Assembly: GCA_038373885.1 (NCBI GenBank) | Contig: JAWZYV010019980.1 | Location: 806,001 to 870,000 of the forward strand | Reading direction: 5' to 3' | DNA: 64,000 bases | Source: Cheiracanthium punctorium | Lineage: Eukaryota > Arthropoda > Arachnida > Araneae > Cheiracanthiidae | Part shown: positions 10,912 to 22,522 of the stretch, one piece after another | Layout: each line of letters begins with the position of its first letter | Numbering within the stretch: the first letter of the stretch is position 1 | Made by a program: the position numbers and the translations under genes | The notes under the pieces: model-generated | What the model saw: only the letters and a program-made list of their open reading frames with translations | Databases searched by the model: none | What the model was told of the DNA's origin: nothing

Positions 10912-12283
10912 CCCTTTAACGCACAGTGTTCCCGCTCTGGGAACACCAAACTGACGTTTTGACTATTGCCAGTCACGAAGAATAGATTTGATTTCTATAA
11001 AAATAGTTGCGGGTGACAGAGCTCCGCGAGAATCCTTTACATTTTAGCACGTCATTTCCCGTAAAAAAAGGGTCACGATTATTTTTAACCGCACTGACAT
11101 CTGCTGAAAAATGGAAGAATGCGAGAACAGCTGGATAGATTGCCCAATGCTGTAAAAAGGGCAGCCGTTGCCATCGCTCGAATTAACTACCAGCAAGATG
11201 GCGGACGATCGAAACGTTCATCGCGTGCCACAGATCTAGAGACCCTTTTTTGACGCAGCAGCTTGCTGAAGATCTCTGGATCAGTGTTGCAATGAATGTA
11301 GGGAATGCAATCCCGATCCCGCGGGAACGGGATTCCGCACAAATGTTTGCGGGACTAGTCCCGCGGAATTAAGACCCTAATCCCGCGGGATTGACACTGA
11401 GAAATAAATTATTTTTTTATTACAGTTTATCAATAGACCGAAAAATTTTGCATATTTATGTCTCTCATTAACAATAAAGAAATCAATAATTACAAATTTT
11501 AATTTAAAGTTTTATATTTTTAATTATCTTCCAACAGAAGTCTGGATCGAACATCTAAATCTAAACATTGTAGTATAAATTTTTCGTAATGTTCCCAATC
11601 TCCAAATGAACTGAAATATTTCATACTCTTTATCTCTTAGTAAAAAGTCATGAATTAATTATAAAAAGCTTTCATTTTAGTTTTAATTTTTTTTTATAAT
11701 TCGCACTTTTAGTTATTTTACTAAAATTAAATCTAGACTAGGAAATGATTCATTGCATTTGTTCGATTTTGTACGTTACTTTGTCAGTAGCTAAGAAACT
11801 AACGTATGTTAACATATCTATGAATTGTATATTCCCCATTTTTAGCAACTAATATAAGACATAACTTAGTATATCATTCTGAATATCATGATTATGATTT
11901 TCATATTTCTAAGTTATTGTATTAGTTATCTCATAAGATTAATTATTATTATTAAAGTTAAACTTCATAGTGCTTAAAATCTTACTTTTTCTACTTTTCT
12001 CCGTTGAAATGAAGAGCCTAATTAAATGAAATGTCAATCCCGCGGGATTTCGGGATCCCGCGGGATCAATGAATCTCAATCCCGAAATCCCGCAGGGCGA
12101 AAAACAGTGCGGGATTGCATTCCCTAAATGAATGTGCTGCAAAAATTTGCATTGATCAAGGGTCTCTGGATCTGTGGCACGCGATGAACGTTTCGATCGT
12201 CCGCCATCTTGCTAGTAGTTAAGTCGAGCGATGGCAAGGGCTGCCCTTTTTTCAGCATCGGGAAAGGGTTGCGCCTCAAAGGG
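10912..12283 (+). mobile_element. TTAA foldback element, full length but split by a hAT-type insertion (copy C)
   Basis: TTAA lies at 10908-10911 and 12284-12287. The left end reads CCCTTTAACGCACAGTGTTC and the right end, inverted, CCCTTTGAGGCGCAACCC. The order is left domain (TGACTATTGCCAGTCACGAA), arm 1 (about 11138-11250), centre, arm 2 (about 12150-12262) and right end. Arms 1 and 2 are inverted copies. Without the insertion at 11299-12126 and its duplicated 8 bp the element is about 536 bp. TTAA targets and CCYTT ends are the signature of piggyBac-type transposition. No transposase is encoded. Confidence 0.85.
11299..12126. mobile_element. 828 bp non-autonomous hAT-type element
   Basis: Perfect 17 bp terminal inverted repeats (TAGGGAATGCAATCCCG) are flanked by a perfect 8 bp duplication AATGAATG at 11291-11298 and 12127-12134. 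An 8 bp duplication with YARGG-type ends is diagnostic for hAT. Subterminal regions hold repeated CCCGCGGGAT words in both orientations, possibly transposase binding sites. The interior is AT-rich and lacks coding capacity. It sits in the central loop of foldback copy C, so it is the younger of the two. Confidence 0.9.
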
Positions 12284-12336
12284 TTAAAACTCATCTGGTG
12301 TGAAGGATGAGCTTTCACAAGTTTGTTAATATCAGG

Positions 12337-12420
12337 CAAGGGCGTAGCTAGGGTGTGGCAACTTCCCCAGGCGCTGAACAAGAAAGGGGCAGCAAGGAGA
12401 TGGCAAATTGAACCAAAGAA
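12337..12420. repeat. hAT-MITE-like left end only
   Basis: CAAGGGCGTAGCTAGGG resembles the CARGGRCGTAT-type ends of the MITEs at 51035 and 42476. No matching right end was found. Confidence 0.35.
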
Positions 12421-12829
12421 TGCGATGGTTTTTTTTTTTTTTAAGTTTACTTTTGGTTTTGGCATACATACATTGTTTAAACGGTATCACATCCTTTGCA
12501 ACGAAATCCGATGTTTATTTTACATCTTGCGTTAAAGTACTTGTTCCCCCAAAACTGCTGCACCCGCACTCGAAATTTACCGGATCGCAGACCGAGAGAA
12601 ACTTATCTTCTCTCGGGAAGCGAACAGAAGCGAGAGAAAAAGCTCAGCATTTATCGTCTCTGTCCATGAGTGTGCCGTTTTTGTCTTCCTTATTCCATAA
12701 AACATTTTCCAGAATTGAAATTTACATTAAATTCGCCTTCTAAATCTGTTTAGAAATCTTCTTCAGGTATATTCTAACTATACTTCTTCTTTATGATAAG
12801 CTGTAGCGTTTTCCAGCTTCCCCAAAAAT

Positions 12830-12915
12830 ATGAAAGATATCGCCAAGCTAGGTTTGAGCCGTGGCGATGAATCATCAAAAATTGCGAACTTTGGCGACTT
12901 TCAAACTTTTTATTC
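12830..12915. repeat. CGCCAAG/TTGGCGA dispersed repeat fragment
   Basis: ATATCGCCAAGCTAGG and CTTTGGCGACTTT appear as an inverted pair. The same words recur at 19060-19135, 33285-33405 and 34975-35100. Confidence 0.5.
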
Positions 12916-14921
12916 TGCACCCTCCCCCCACCTGCACTATCTAGGAATCCTATTGAAAAATGCAACGAAAACGTATCGACGCAAATCAGTACACAGAAAA
13001 ATCCGACAGAAAGAGTACAACGTCGAAAACAAGAAAGTTAAAAGAAAACAGTACGTCGACAGAAAAAACCCGGAGTGAACGAAACAGCTCTCTAATGCTA
13101 AAAATATTTTGCACAATATTTCATTTACTTCCGTATTCTTAAACGAAACACCGTTAGGATATAAAGTGCTCCCGGATTAAATTAAACAAAACATTAAACA
13201 GAATGAGAAAGAGCATATGAATGAAAAGACCCTATATAACTTTCCATCGCCTCCATATTTAAAAGGAGGTGTCTAATATCACTCCTTCCAAAACGATGAC
13301 TATCAATAGCGCGAGATAGGAGGATATAACGATTTTTAAAGATGCGAAATGTTTAGAAAATCCAATATCTCGCTGAACGTGCAGCTATCGGATAACGCAG
13401 CACAACGACGGGGAATTTAATATGCACTTTTCCCCAAGACGAACACAAGGAAGAGAGAAATTATTTTCATTTGGCAAATACTTTTCTCAAAATCGGTGAT
13501 ATGCTGATGGCGGATACTTTAGCCCTCTCGTCACCGAATTATGAAAAATCGGAGAAAAAAATCTGTATAGAATTTAATGCATCTGAAATACTATTATAAA
13601 TCATGCAAAAATATTTTTTTTTTCTAATGTCGCTTTTCCTAATATTAATTTCTGCATTTTCGAAGAATTTTGTTGTGCTAAAATTAAGTTAAAAAAATGC
13701 ACATATTAGGTAAAAAAAAGGTAAACTGGTTGATTTACAGATTAATGTTAACATTTCACTCAGTTAGTGAAGCCCCATCCTTAAATGGTTTTCAAAATGT
13801 TTTGTAAAATGATGGTCACATATTATAATTTTACTGACACGCACTGGAATGCATGTACTGATCCTGAGTAAAGGGTTATTACAAAACCTGTATCATTTTT
13901 TATTTAGTAGAAAAGCAATGCTCTGAGTTAATTCGCCCACTACAGCTCCTGGATAAGATGAATCTATTTTTGTCGCAGAGCATCTCGCCATTTCTTTCCA
14001 GGCAGCCAATCAAAGAAGAACAAAAGGAATATGGCCGGAGAAAAAGCTTCGAAATGATTAAATAAAATTTTCTATATCTAGAAAATAAAGAGGGGGGGAC
14101 TAAAAAAATAGCAGAAAAGTAAATAACTAGCTGCTTTCTGTAAAGGCAAGTCAGCCAAACACGAATCTAATAGATTTATCAGCTTATCTTTATTACTAGG
14201 AAAAACCTATTATGTCTCCCTCTGTTGGATATTTTTTTTTACCTCTCGGGAGATCTTAATTTCTTTCTTTATAACGGCTCACGAAAAAAAAAAAAAAAAA
14301 AAAATATGATGAAATATCAGATGATAAAGGAAGGTAGGGGAAAATACAGAACGGCACTGGGAAGGGGGTGGGGGGCAAAAGAAGAACCCAAATAAATCTT
14401 TTATCTTCCCGGCAAAGTTCGTAAATATCTGAAGATTTTGATGTTGGGAAAATCTCCTAGACTTCATCAAGAAGAAGCGGATAACGACCTACAGCAATGT
14501 CCATAGGGCTGGACGTAATCCGGGGATTATATTCCTCGTTGTTTTTTGGCCGCATCGGGAGTTCTGTCTCTCACCTGCACCCCCCCCCCCTCCATCCGTG
14601 CTCCTGTGTCTTAGACTACTACTGTATGTGACGTCATTCCTTGGGGGATCCAGCCAAGGCGGAAGAAGTGACCGAGTAAAGAAATACAATAAAAAAAAAT
14701 AAAAAGAAGGGAAGCAACAGGCAGGTTCAACATGTTGCAATGTAGAATTTCGTGGATAGAGACGGTAATTGATATTTCCAGTGGAGCGCCTATTTTTGGA
14801 GAGGGAGGGGGATTAACAGTGGGCGATCCAGAAAAGTTTCAAGTGAGGACCGATAGGCATGACGAAGCATTCTATCAGAAATGGGTCTTTTTTTATGTGC
14901 GTGCTCATTTTTAATCTTCAT
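12916..14921. other. intergenic DNA, nothing recognised
   Basis: It contains homopolymer tracts (A-run at 14285-14303, C-run at 14580-14590) and AT-rich sequence. Short frames here show no domain or repeat support. Confidence 0.5.
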
Positions 14922-15111
14922 CACTGTTGCCAGATCTTGGGACTTTTAGTAAAAAATTTTGCTACTTTTGAAAGCATCCTGTTACTAAATTGTAGGATTT
15001 GCGATTTTTCTACAACATTACAACCAATGGCTGTGACGTCAGTTTTGTGACATTTTGCTACTTTTCTAGCAACTTCTTGCAATTTTAGTTCAAAACTTTC
15101 TGGCAACACTG
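14922..15111. mobile_element. hAT-like MITE with CASTGTTGCCAGA ends
   Basis: It starts CACTGTTGCCAGA and ends TCTGGCAACACTG, an inverted pair with one mismatch. The interior has TTTGCTACTTTT repeated near 14958 and 15052. The flanking 8 bp do not match, so the duplication has decayed or the boundary is slightly off. Confidence 0.55.
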
Positions 15112-15960
15112 CAACCGAGGGAAATGACTGAGTACCGGAAGGGTATTCAAAGACCCTGGCTGGGAAGCAATGGATCTTCATGGAGTTTTTTCAAAGAGTC
15201 GAGTGAACAATTTTAACAACATGGGCTCAATAAAGGATATAAGTGTGCTCAGAGCCATCATCCCCCTTCCCATGTATTCACTAGATCTAAATTGAAGAAA
15301 GTGTGGTTTCATTTTAACCATTTGACTGTTTTTGACGGTATTTCACGTGCCATTGCAACCTTTCATTTAATTCAATTTTTTTTTACTATTTCTATAATCA
15401 TTCACTGTTTATAGAAAGCAAGTTTTCAGCAATTTTTCTTTCTGTGTCCATCGTAGGTTTCCATCACCTGCTGGAAAGTGTTTTAAAATAGATGCTTTAC
15501 GTCGGCATGAATGAACTTTTTTATTTTCTCTTGTAATTCAAACAGGGGGAACATTCTAGAACATCTTATGCTTGTATTCACCGTCTAACCCGACCTTGTA
15601 TTGCTTATTATTGTATATTTTTTTGCATATGTTTTGTATTATTATGTGTAATACGTAATTATATTTCCGATATGTATCTATAATATGTAAAAAATAAATA
15701 AAAAAAAAATTGTAAAGTTTACAACTACAGGTACAGGTTTTGATGTCTGTAAATGGAACTGCAAAATGCAATACTAACTACAATTAGGTTTATTTAATTA
15801 ATTATTAGAAGAATTGTTGGAAGTGGCACCCACTGATGCACAATAGTCTATCGATAAACACTTTGGGGGAAATGTTGAAGCTTTCGTCTAATTTCTTAAC
15901 CAAGTTTCATAAGCAATAAGCTTGTCTTAAAAATTCCATCCATGAAATGAAATAGAATTT
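15112..15960. other. AT-rich intergenic DNA, nothing recognised
   Basis: No gene or repeat boundary found. Confidence 0.5.
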
Positions 15961-16304
15961 TTAGGCTGGGATGCAGACCTGTATTGACCGTCATTATAAA
16001 CCTGTTTTATTGACGCTTCTAGAGTTTAAACCAGCAATAAAACTGGAATCGGTCAATAAACTGGTTTATAATGACGGTCAATAGAGTCTGCATCCAAGCC
16101 TGGGTCATCGTGATTCTACCGGGCCTGCTTGTGCACTACGAAAGAGGCCTACGGACTTTTCTCATTCGTTAGAATCGGTCGTTAGATGGCGTACCTAAGT
16201 GCTGGAACCAATGAGTGAGCATCCGTAGACCTCTTTGTATGACTCATCGGAGTGCACAAGCAGGCCCTGTAGAATCACGATGGCCCAGCCCAGTCCCAGC
16301 CTTA
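15961..16304. mobile_element. miniature element made of two adjacent long hairpins
   Basis: Outer ends TTAGGCTGGGA (15961) and TCCCAGCCTTAA (to 16304) are inverted. Inside, 15962-16013 pairs with about 16053-16104 (core TTGACCGTCATTATAAAC). Then 16104-16164 pairs with about 16220-16284 (core GTGATTCTACNGGGCCTGCT). The element is therefore two hairpins end to end with shared outer termini. No coding capacity. The terminal TTA/TTAA suggests a TTAA target, but this is not certain. Confidence 0.75.
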
Positions 16305-18430
16305 AACTATCAATTTCAGTCACTTTGTGTCACTTTTGTGTGAAAGATACATTAGTTTTCAACGAACAATGGTCAGAAAGTTCGCTATTATTTCAGCACT
16401 TATTCCAAAGAGATAATTGACAGCTACACGAAGACGATGTTTCCGACCCTAGATTACTATGTGATTCCTATTCCTTACTATGTGTCCTACCTCCCCTTAA
16501 ATTTTGTACCAATAGTTATGGGGGACCGTGTATATACAGAAAACGTACTTAAAGATACTTTATGAAACCGACATAGGAAATATGACTTGCACTCGCACTC
16601 GAATACCATTCTGGGAGGATGTGTAGAACAGATGGTATTTCCCAATGGAAGGAGAGCCGTTTTTAGGTTCGAAGTGCATTCGGAGGGGGTGCGGGGCAGG
16701 TGATCCATTGTACCACTGCTTGTGCTTAAGTCTGCAACATCACTATTAATCGACATTCCGATGGCCTTTAAAATGAAATACACGCACCCAAATGAAAATC
16801 GGCCGGGGCAATTACGTCACGTCTCCCGGAATTCCACCTGACGGGGGGAAAACCAGTGCTCAAACAACGGCTGTTCCAGGGACTGACCGCCGCTAATGTC
16901 AGGATAAACATCGCCAGGAAATCGGGCTGTCGGAGGCAGAACGTGACAGTCGCCCTGTTTGACGAGGCGGAAAAATTCCGGAGTTAGCCGATTGGCCCTA
17001 ATCCACTTAAAATGCTTAATTGGGGGAACGAACATAACCGGGTTGGCGTTGCCTTGACTACCTTACGAGCAATTACGGCAAAGGAAAGCTCAATCAAAAA
17101 CCGTAGGCGGTGCTGAATATCCCTAATAAACAAGAATAATTGAGAAATATTTTCTTTCTTTTTTTTTTAATTCATGATGATGGTCGGAGGTAAAACTGAA
17201 AATTGGATTTCTCGTCCAGGTTGTGATTTTCTTTTTTCCTGGAAGAGTTGCATTTTCCTACATAGCAAATTCTGTTTTCCGATAAGTTGATTAGCCTCTC
17301 TGGGGATCTTGGAAAGACCAAAACTGTACAGTGTTTTCTTTTCAATGCGCAACAAGTTCACTCAATCGCATTCATAAGAGGTGGAGAAGCTATTATTAAG
17401 TTGGACCTAGGTTTAACTTGCTCACTCTTATTGCATGGAAGATGCTATGTTCCGATTGAGCATCCGATAGTGGGAGGCAATGCTGACTATAAAAAGACAT
17501 TATTTTTTTCCGATACGTCTTTGCAACGATGAGAGTTAGAGGGTTGGAAATGATTTCAATTATTGAAATGTGACTGGGGAAGCGAACATATCCAGGTTTG
17601 CGCTATCTTGATCATCTTACTAGAAATAACGTGTAAAGAATCCATTCCAAAATTCGAAAATGAGACTAAATATCATGTTTTTAATGAAGATGGTCGAAAT
17701 AAGTGGCGTGAAGTCAATGGACTAGCGGGACTATTCTAGTTCCCTAAACATTTTCAGAAAAATTCAACAGTCAGTTTTTGGAAAAAATTTGGACAGCTAT
17801 TTTTTCACATCCAGAGGTCATTGTCAGTTCGGTAAACCAAAATCACCCAAACCTTTCTGCTCTTTTACCTTACCCAATCCCCTTGTCCAATCAGTGACCT
17901 CGGCCGTTTTCCCTTCCGTCCACTCCTCTATCTCTATATAGATTCGTCCAAGGGACTAGCAGACACCTTCCTGTTTCCTTGCCGGCCATAAGCGTTTAAG
18001 AACAACAGGTGTTATGTCGAAAGCGTTTTCTTTTACTCCTCTTTTATACTTTTAAATCATGCAACTTTTGAACAGCTTTTTAAAAACTTTGCGATAGAGA
18101 CTGGGAAAAACTTAGGTCTCTTTAAAAGTTGCACTGTGAACTGTCACAAATAAGGAATCTGTAGGACTTACGAAACACTCTGGGGAAAAGGCAAAAACTA
18201 TAGAATTTCGCATATTTCAAAAACGGTTCCTCGGTTCATTCTTGAAGGCAATTTTCATGCTGATGAATTTTTTCTGAAAATTGCATGAAGCATACAGCTT
18301 TACTTTTATTTTTTATCCTAAGCGCATCAGGTGAAGAAACGTTAATTATATTTTCAAGATTAAGAAAATTTTTGATTTTCTTATAGTTTAAATGACTGTC
18401 TGAGGAACTGCTGATATATTATTGCAGAAA
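16305..18430. other. intergenic DNA with a GC-richer patch and a faint 540 bp duplication
   Basis: 16795-17060 is clearly GC-richer than its flanks but has no recognisable protein in six frames. GGGGAACGAACATAACCGGG near 17022 and GGGGAAGCGAACATATCCAG near 17577 begin diverged ~65 bp matches about 555 bp apart. Nothing else identified. Confidence 0.4.
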
Positions 18431-18476
18431 CCTCTGCTTGTTTCCTGGGTTCGTCGTTCTAAAGTCCAGAAGGTGT

Positions 18477-18491
18477 AGAAAGTTCTAGAAA
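18477..18491. promoter_or_regulatory. second perfect three-box heat-shock element
   Basis: AGAAAGTTCTAGAAA gives GAA-TTC-GAA at correct 2-base spacing. A further two-box TTCTAGAAC lies at 18530-18538. These are near the other end of the putative LTR. Confidence 0.5.
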
Positions 18492-18880
18492 AGAGTCCAC
18501 TTGTCAGGATGGAACACAAACTTTATTGCTTCTAGAACTTCGTCGAACAATGAGCTGCACAAAATTTACAAACACAATCAGCCAGTAACGTGCTATTAAC
18601 AGTCCGCTTCGTACAGAAGCTTTCACAAATGCTGTATTTCTCACATAAAATAAAGCACATTCACAGGTAAAAATTCAGTGGAAATATACGAAGGATAACA
18701 CTAACAGTCCCTCAAGACTCAGCAATGAAGAATTTACAAGCAGCACTTAAAATTAAAGCTTCATAAACAAGCGATAACACCGCTTCTATAGCGTCAGTAA
18801 AAAGCCTTACGCTTTCACCGACATCTGCTCTTGACGGAATCAGAAGCTAGACTAAGACTATCGGGGGTAGCCCGCCGCTT

Positions 18881-18890
18881 GTATTTATAG
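18881..18890 (-). promoter_or_regulatory. TATA box
   Basis: CTATAAATAC on the minus strand, 38 bp downstream of the heat-shock element at 18928-18940. The predicted start would be about 25-30 bp further, near 18855. Confidence 0.5.
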
Positions 18891-18911
18891 GAGAGGCAAA
18901 AACTAAGGAGC

Positions 18912-18940
18912 TTCCAGAAGAATCTATTTCTCGAAGATTC
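18912..18940 (-). promoter_or_regulatory. heat-shock element cluster
   Basis: TTCTCGAAGATTC (18928-18940) is a perfect three-box TTCnnGAAnnTTC. TTCCAGAA (18912-18919) adds two more boxes next to it. Position just upstream of a TATA box is the standard arrangement for HSF-driven promoters. Binding is inferred from sequence only. Confidence 0.55.
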
Positions 18941-19059
18941 CACATAAAGCGGGAATTTTGATTACGTCATAGAAGAGAAATGTTAGGCTATTATGCATGT
19001 TAATGCAGAAAAACTAACTTTACAAGCCCCATCGGGAAAAACGTGCCAAATGACCAAAG

Positions 19060-19135
19060 TGTCACCAAGTTTGGCAACTGCGGAGAAATATCGCCAAATT
19101 TGGGGCCAAAAATAAGTCCCCAAAATGAAGTTACC
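19060..19135. repeat. CGCCAAA/TTTGGCAA dispersed repeat fragment
   Basis: ACCAAGTTTGGCAACTG and ATATCGCCAAATTTGG match the family seen at 12830, 33285 and 34975. Confidence 0.45.
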
Positions 19136-19530
19136 GAAGGCCTAGGACCAATATTACTCGAGCTTTCTAGAAACGCCATACAAATGAATAGGGAAACCCA
19201 ACCTCCGTATCTCCGGTTCTAGTAGACCGATTTTGATGCAACAAAAAGCAATTTTTAACTATTTGATGCGTAGAATACGAATTTTCAACTATTTTAAACC
19301 CCAGAACAGCGGGTTACCCCGAAAATTCGTAACAATATCAGTATCAAATTAGCACAGCTTAATTTTAGAAAGTTTAAGGAGGGGATGAGGGGGTCTTTTT
19401 TTTCCATGGAAGAGGAGTCGGTTTTTCTAACTAGTCTACTGGAGAATTCCTTATCAGGGGAAGTACGTTATGAGGGAACGAGTTATCAAGAGAAGGCAAT
19501 TATAATTAAAAATGACAGACGCACTCCCAA
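19136..19530. other. intergenic DNA, nothing recognised
   Basis: No gene or repeat boundary. The short frame at 19385-19600 runs into the next element and is not credible. Confidence 0.45.
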
Positions 19531-19532
19531 TA

Positions 19533-20340
19533 CAGTAGAACCTCGATCCATCGTTTTTCATGGGGAGGGTAGAAAAAAAACGATGAATGCGGGAAAATGA
19601 CAAATGCGGGTTAAAGTCAAAATACGAAGAAAACAATGCTTGTATAAGCATTGTATGTATATACACGCAACGACTGTAAACCAACAAGTACTAATTCTTA
19701 CAAAATTGTAAAACAAATAAATCGAAGATGAAAATTATAAGTGATATTTATTTTTAAAAATCAGTAATTTTATGTTAAGTTTTTCAGCAAATCTTCAAGA
19801 TTTACAATACTCTTCTGGACCTTTTTTGCGATTACATGTTTGTATAAAAAAATCCATTAAGTTTCAAATCCGTTATTTCTCCAGAGATGCTTCGTAATAG
19901 TGTGGCTCAGCCTCATCGGCATGAACAATATTCTCTGCTTCACCATTATTTTAATTTTTTTGCATAATCACACATTTCTTCCATGTTTAGGGTACCGCAT
20001 GCCACAACGTCTTGATTAATGGATATATAATCATTAAATTTCACAGTATGCATACCCTCTGCTACATTCCACCACTGTTCATCTGATTATCATCAAACCA
20101 AGAAATCATACCAAGAAGCAATTAAAGTTTGTATGCCATATGGATCCACTTAATCTTCCAATTCATTTTGGTCAGGTGAAAAATTTTACAACGATGAACG
20201 CGGGAAAGTCACTTTTTGACGAACGATAAATGCGGGTTTCTTTAACGTTATGTAAATACAATTTGTGCAGGGACCATAGAAATAAACCGATCAATACGGG
20301 AAAACGATGAATGCGGGAACGATAGATCGGGGTTCCACTG
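19533..20340 (-). mobile_element. 808 bp pogo/Tigger element, internally deleted
   Basis: It starts CAGTAGAACCTCGATCCATC, and its end read inward is CAGTGGAACCCCGATCTATC. TA lies on both sides (19531-19532 and 20341-20342). GATGAATGCGGG-type words are repeated at both ends. The interior keeps a broken transposase C-terminus on the minus strand, which supports the pogo assignment. Confidence 0.8.
19950..20140 (-). pseudogene. Tigger/pogo transposase C-terminal remnant
   Basis: The minus strand reads WWNVAEGMHTVKFNDYISIN followed by QDVVACGTLNMEEMCDYAKK. The layout resembles the C-terminal end of pogo/Tigger transposases (a 'W..V....v.F.dyv.id..vv.CGtl...em' pattern). The upstream DDE catalytic core is missing and stops flank the segment. 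No function is expected. The family call is from pattern memory. Confidence 0.5.
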
Positions 20341-20342
20341 TA

Positions 20343-20917
20343 TATCTTTATCAACAAAATTATTGTTATTATCTTAAAATGGATTATTTTCAAAATATAA
20401 AGTGGCTTACTGATTGCCAGAAGGGAAGTAAATTATTTTGTCGGCCTTGTGTTCTGTTGAAAGCGGAAAAATTGTTTGAAACGGTTCGGAATTTTGTAGC
20501 AACAGATATTTCCACAAAGGAAAATGAGTAACTAAACCGTTGAGACTAAACTGGAAATTTTTGGAAGTACGAAACTCCGTTTCCATTTAATTGAACAATG
20601 TAAATCAGATGTTTTCAAGCATAACGCTTAGGTACATAATAATAGAAAAATAATGAAATGTTTCATTGAAATAACAGGTCTTTTGAAAAACACAAGAGTT
20701 GCTTTATTGAGAACATAATGAGCAGTGTGCAATAAATATGTCGTATCATTTTTTAATTAGTAATTTAAGGAAAGAGCTCTTTTTCCAGATCTTTCGGGGG
20801 GGGATAGTTTCCCTATTTGCAACCAATGTAATGAAATTATTATTTTCCTCCTTAAAAAAAAAAAAAATATTCTTTTTTTTTTTAAGAGGATTTTTACAGG
20901 TAAATCCTCTTTAAAAG
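20343..20917. other. AT-rich intergenic DNA, nothing recognised
   Basis: Includes poly(A)/poly(T) runs at 20855-20885. The frame at 20307-20531 begins inside the Tigger end and has no support. Confidence 0.45.
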
Positions 20918-21035
20918 AAAAGAAAAGAAAAGAAAAAGAAAGAAAGAAAGAAAAGAAAAAGAAAGAAAGAAAGAAAAGAAAAAAGAAAGAAAGAAAGAGA
21001 AGAAAAGAGGATTTTTACAGGTACAGGACACAACT
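20885..21035. repeat. (GAAA)n purine tract flanked by direct repeats
   Basis: AAAG/AAAAG repeats run from about 20918 to 21003. AGAGGATTTTTACAGGTA occurs on both sides (about 20884 and 21004), suggesting slippage or duplication across the tract. Confidence 0.75.
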
Positions 21036-21771
21036 GCAGTTCAGCTCAGCTGTATCTGGTCTCTCCCTCCCAAAGTTCACCACACACCGCTGGTCCAAAT
21101 AAAGGTAAACGTTTACTTTAATAATTTTTTTAAATTATGAAAATTTGATTTCATATTCGAGTTAAACTCTACGTTTTCTGAAACAGAATCGTTGTTTTTC
21201 TTATTGTTTCCCTTTGATAAATTGAATTAAACTAGACATGCTAGTTATATTGGTAAATTATAAAAATAATTTTACAGAGGTAAAATATCTTTGCTCCCTT
21301 TTAAAAATCAATAACCATTTTCATACTATCAAAAAGTAGCCACAACTTATTTCATATCTTTCCTGTTTAAACAGAGACAACTTTTTTAAAGGTATAACCA
21401 TTTTCAAATTGTTGAAAAAGCAATAATCATTTTCATATTGTTAAGAATTAGACACACTATCCTTCTTGAAAACAATAACCATTATTGTCAAAAGTTTAAA
21501 TTTTAAAGATATAGAAGATAGTCACAATGGAAATAATGCAATAACGAACGGTTTACGCATGTTTCAAAATTCCAAAGTGTGAAAGATATTATCACTCCTA
21601 TTCTCGATAGCAACAACCATTTTTAAATGATTCAACTTCTTTTTTTCTTCTACAAGACTACCAAAATCAAACTAATAAATATGGTGGCCATATTTCCTCA
21701 ATTTTTGAGCTAATTTGAAGTGCAAATATGTAAATACTGAACACACTATGACCGCTAGATGTTGTTGCAAT

Positions 21772-21999
21772 GGTTTGTTAGTGGGGTTACGGCCGATTAT
21801 CTACACTCGGGATCTAGGCCGAGGAGGGGTGCGCTCCGGGGGTGGGGGTCTTTCTAAGTGATCCTATCCCGTATTTACGCAAAGTTTCGGAGAAAACCAC
21901 GGAAAATTTCGAACGGCTAGGTTGGCGGACATGACCTGGGTTTGAACCAGACATCTCCTGTCTCCCAGTTGAGAACGCTATGTTTTTTGGCCAGTGGGA
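21772..21999 (-). mobile_element. tRNA-derived SINE, minus strand, with 11 bp target duplication
   Basis: GTTGTTGCAAT flanks it at 21761-21771 and 22000-22010. On the minus strand it starts with a tRNA-like head: an A-box-like TAGCGTTCTCAACTGGGAG (about 21980-21962) and a B-box GGTTCAAACCC (21948-21938). A body follows with GTGGTTTTCTCCGAAACTTT and GCGTAAATACGGGATAGG, similar to the body of the other SINE family here (GTTTTCTCCAGATGTAACGC). RNA polymerase III transcription is implied by the boxes. Confidence 0.75.
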
Positions 22000-22522
22000 G
22001 TTGTTGCAATAGAAACAAAATCTATTTCTTAAAAAAAAAATATTAAAATAGGATAGTGTGTTGCTGTAGTTTTTTTTTAATTTTACTTTTAAAAATAAAA
22101 AAAAACTGCTCAAAGCTGCACATTAGCTGCTCAACGTACAGAATGTGGTCCCTTTTATTATAAAGATGTTATAAACTATCCATTATTTTTCCGAAAAAAC
22201 TTAAAATTATCATATGTTCAATAACTGTGGATGCACACATCTTTCTCAAACAATAAACTTTCTCAACTTATTAAATTCCTGACAGCTGTAAAAGAGAGTC
22301 CCTCAGGTTTTATTCTCGTAAACAGTGATCCTATTTTAAAATGTTTAAAATAATCAAACTCGTGAAAAGGTTTAATGCACTATCCTGTCTAAAAATCCAT
22401 TACCACATTCAAGTAGCAACCCTTTTGTAGGTCAACAACTAGTCACCTCCTAAAAAAAATTACCGTTTTGAAATTATCAAATGGTTAATAAGTGTAGAAG
22501 AGAGCGACTCATGTTCCGTTTT

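Larger units (their letters stand above)
18440..18990 (-). mobile_element. probable solo LTR or LTR fragment, minus strand, with heat-shock promoter
   Basis: Read on the minus strand there is an AT-moderate upstream part, a TATA box CTATAAATAC (18890-18881), about 350 bp of leader-like sequence, then AATAAAG (18527-18521), as in U3-R-U5. No internal retrotransposon proteins lie on either side, and exact TG..CA ends or a target duplication were not found. The boundaries are approximate. An alternative is a non-coding heat-inducible transcription unit. Confidence 0.4.

Noticed and set aside
18440..18990. Heat-shock protein gene
   Set aside because: The promoter-like layout is there, but no chaperone coding sequence follows on the minus strand before the poly(A) signal. 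An LTR fits better.
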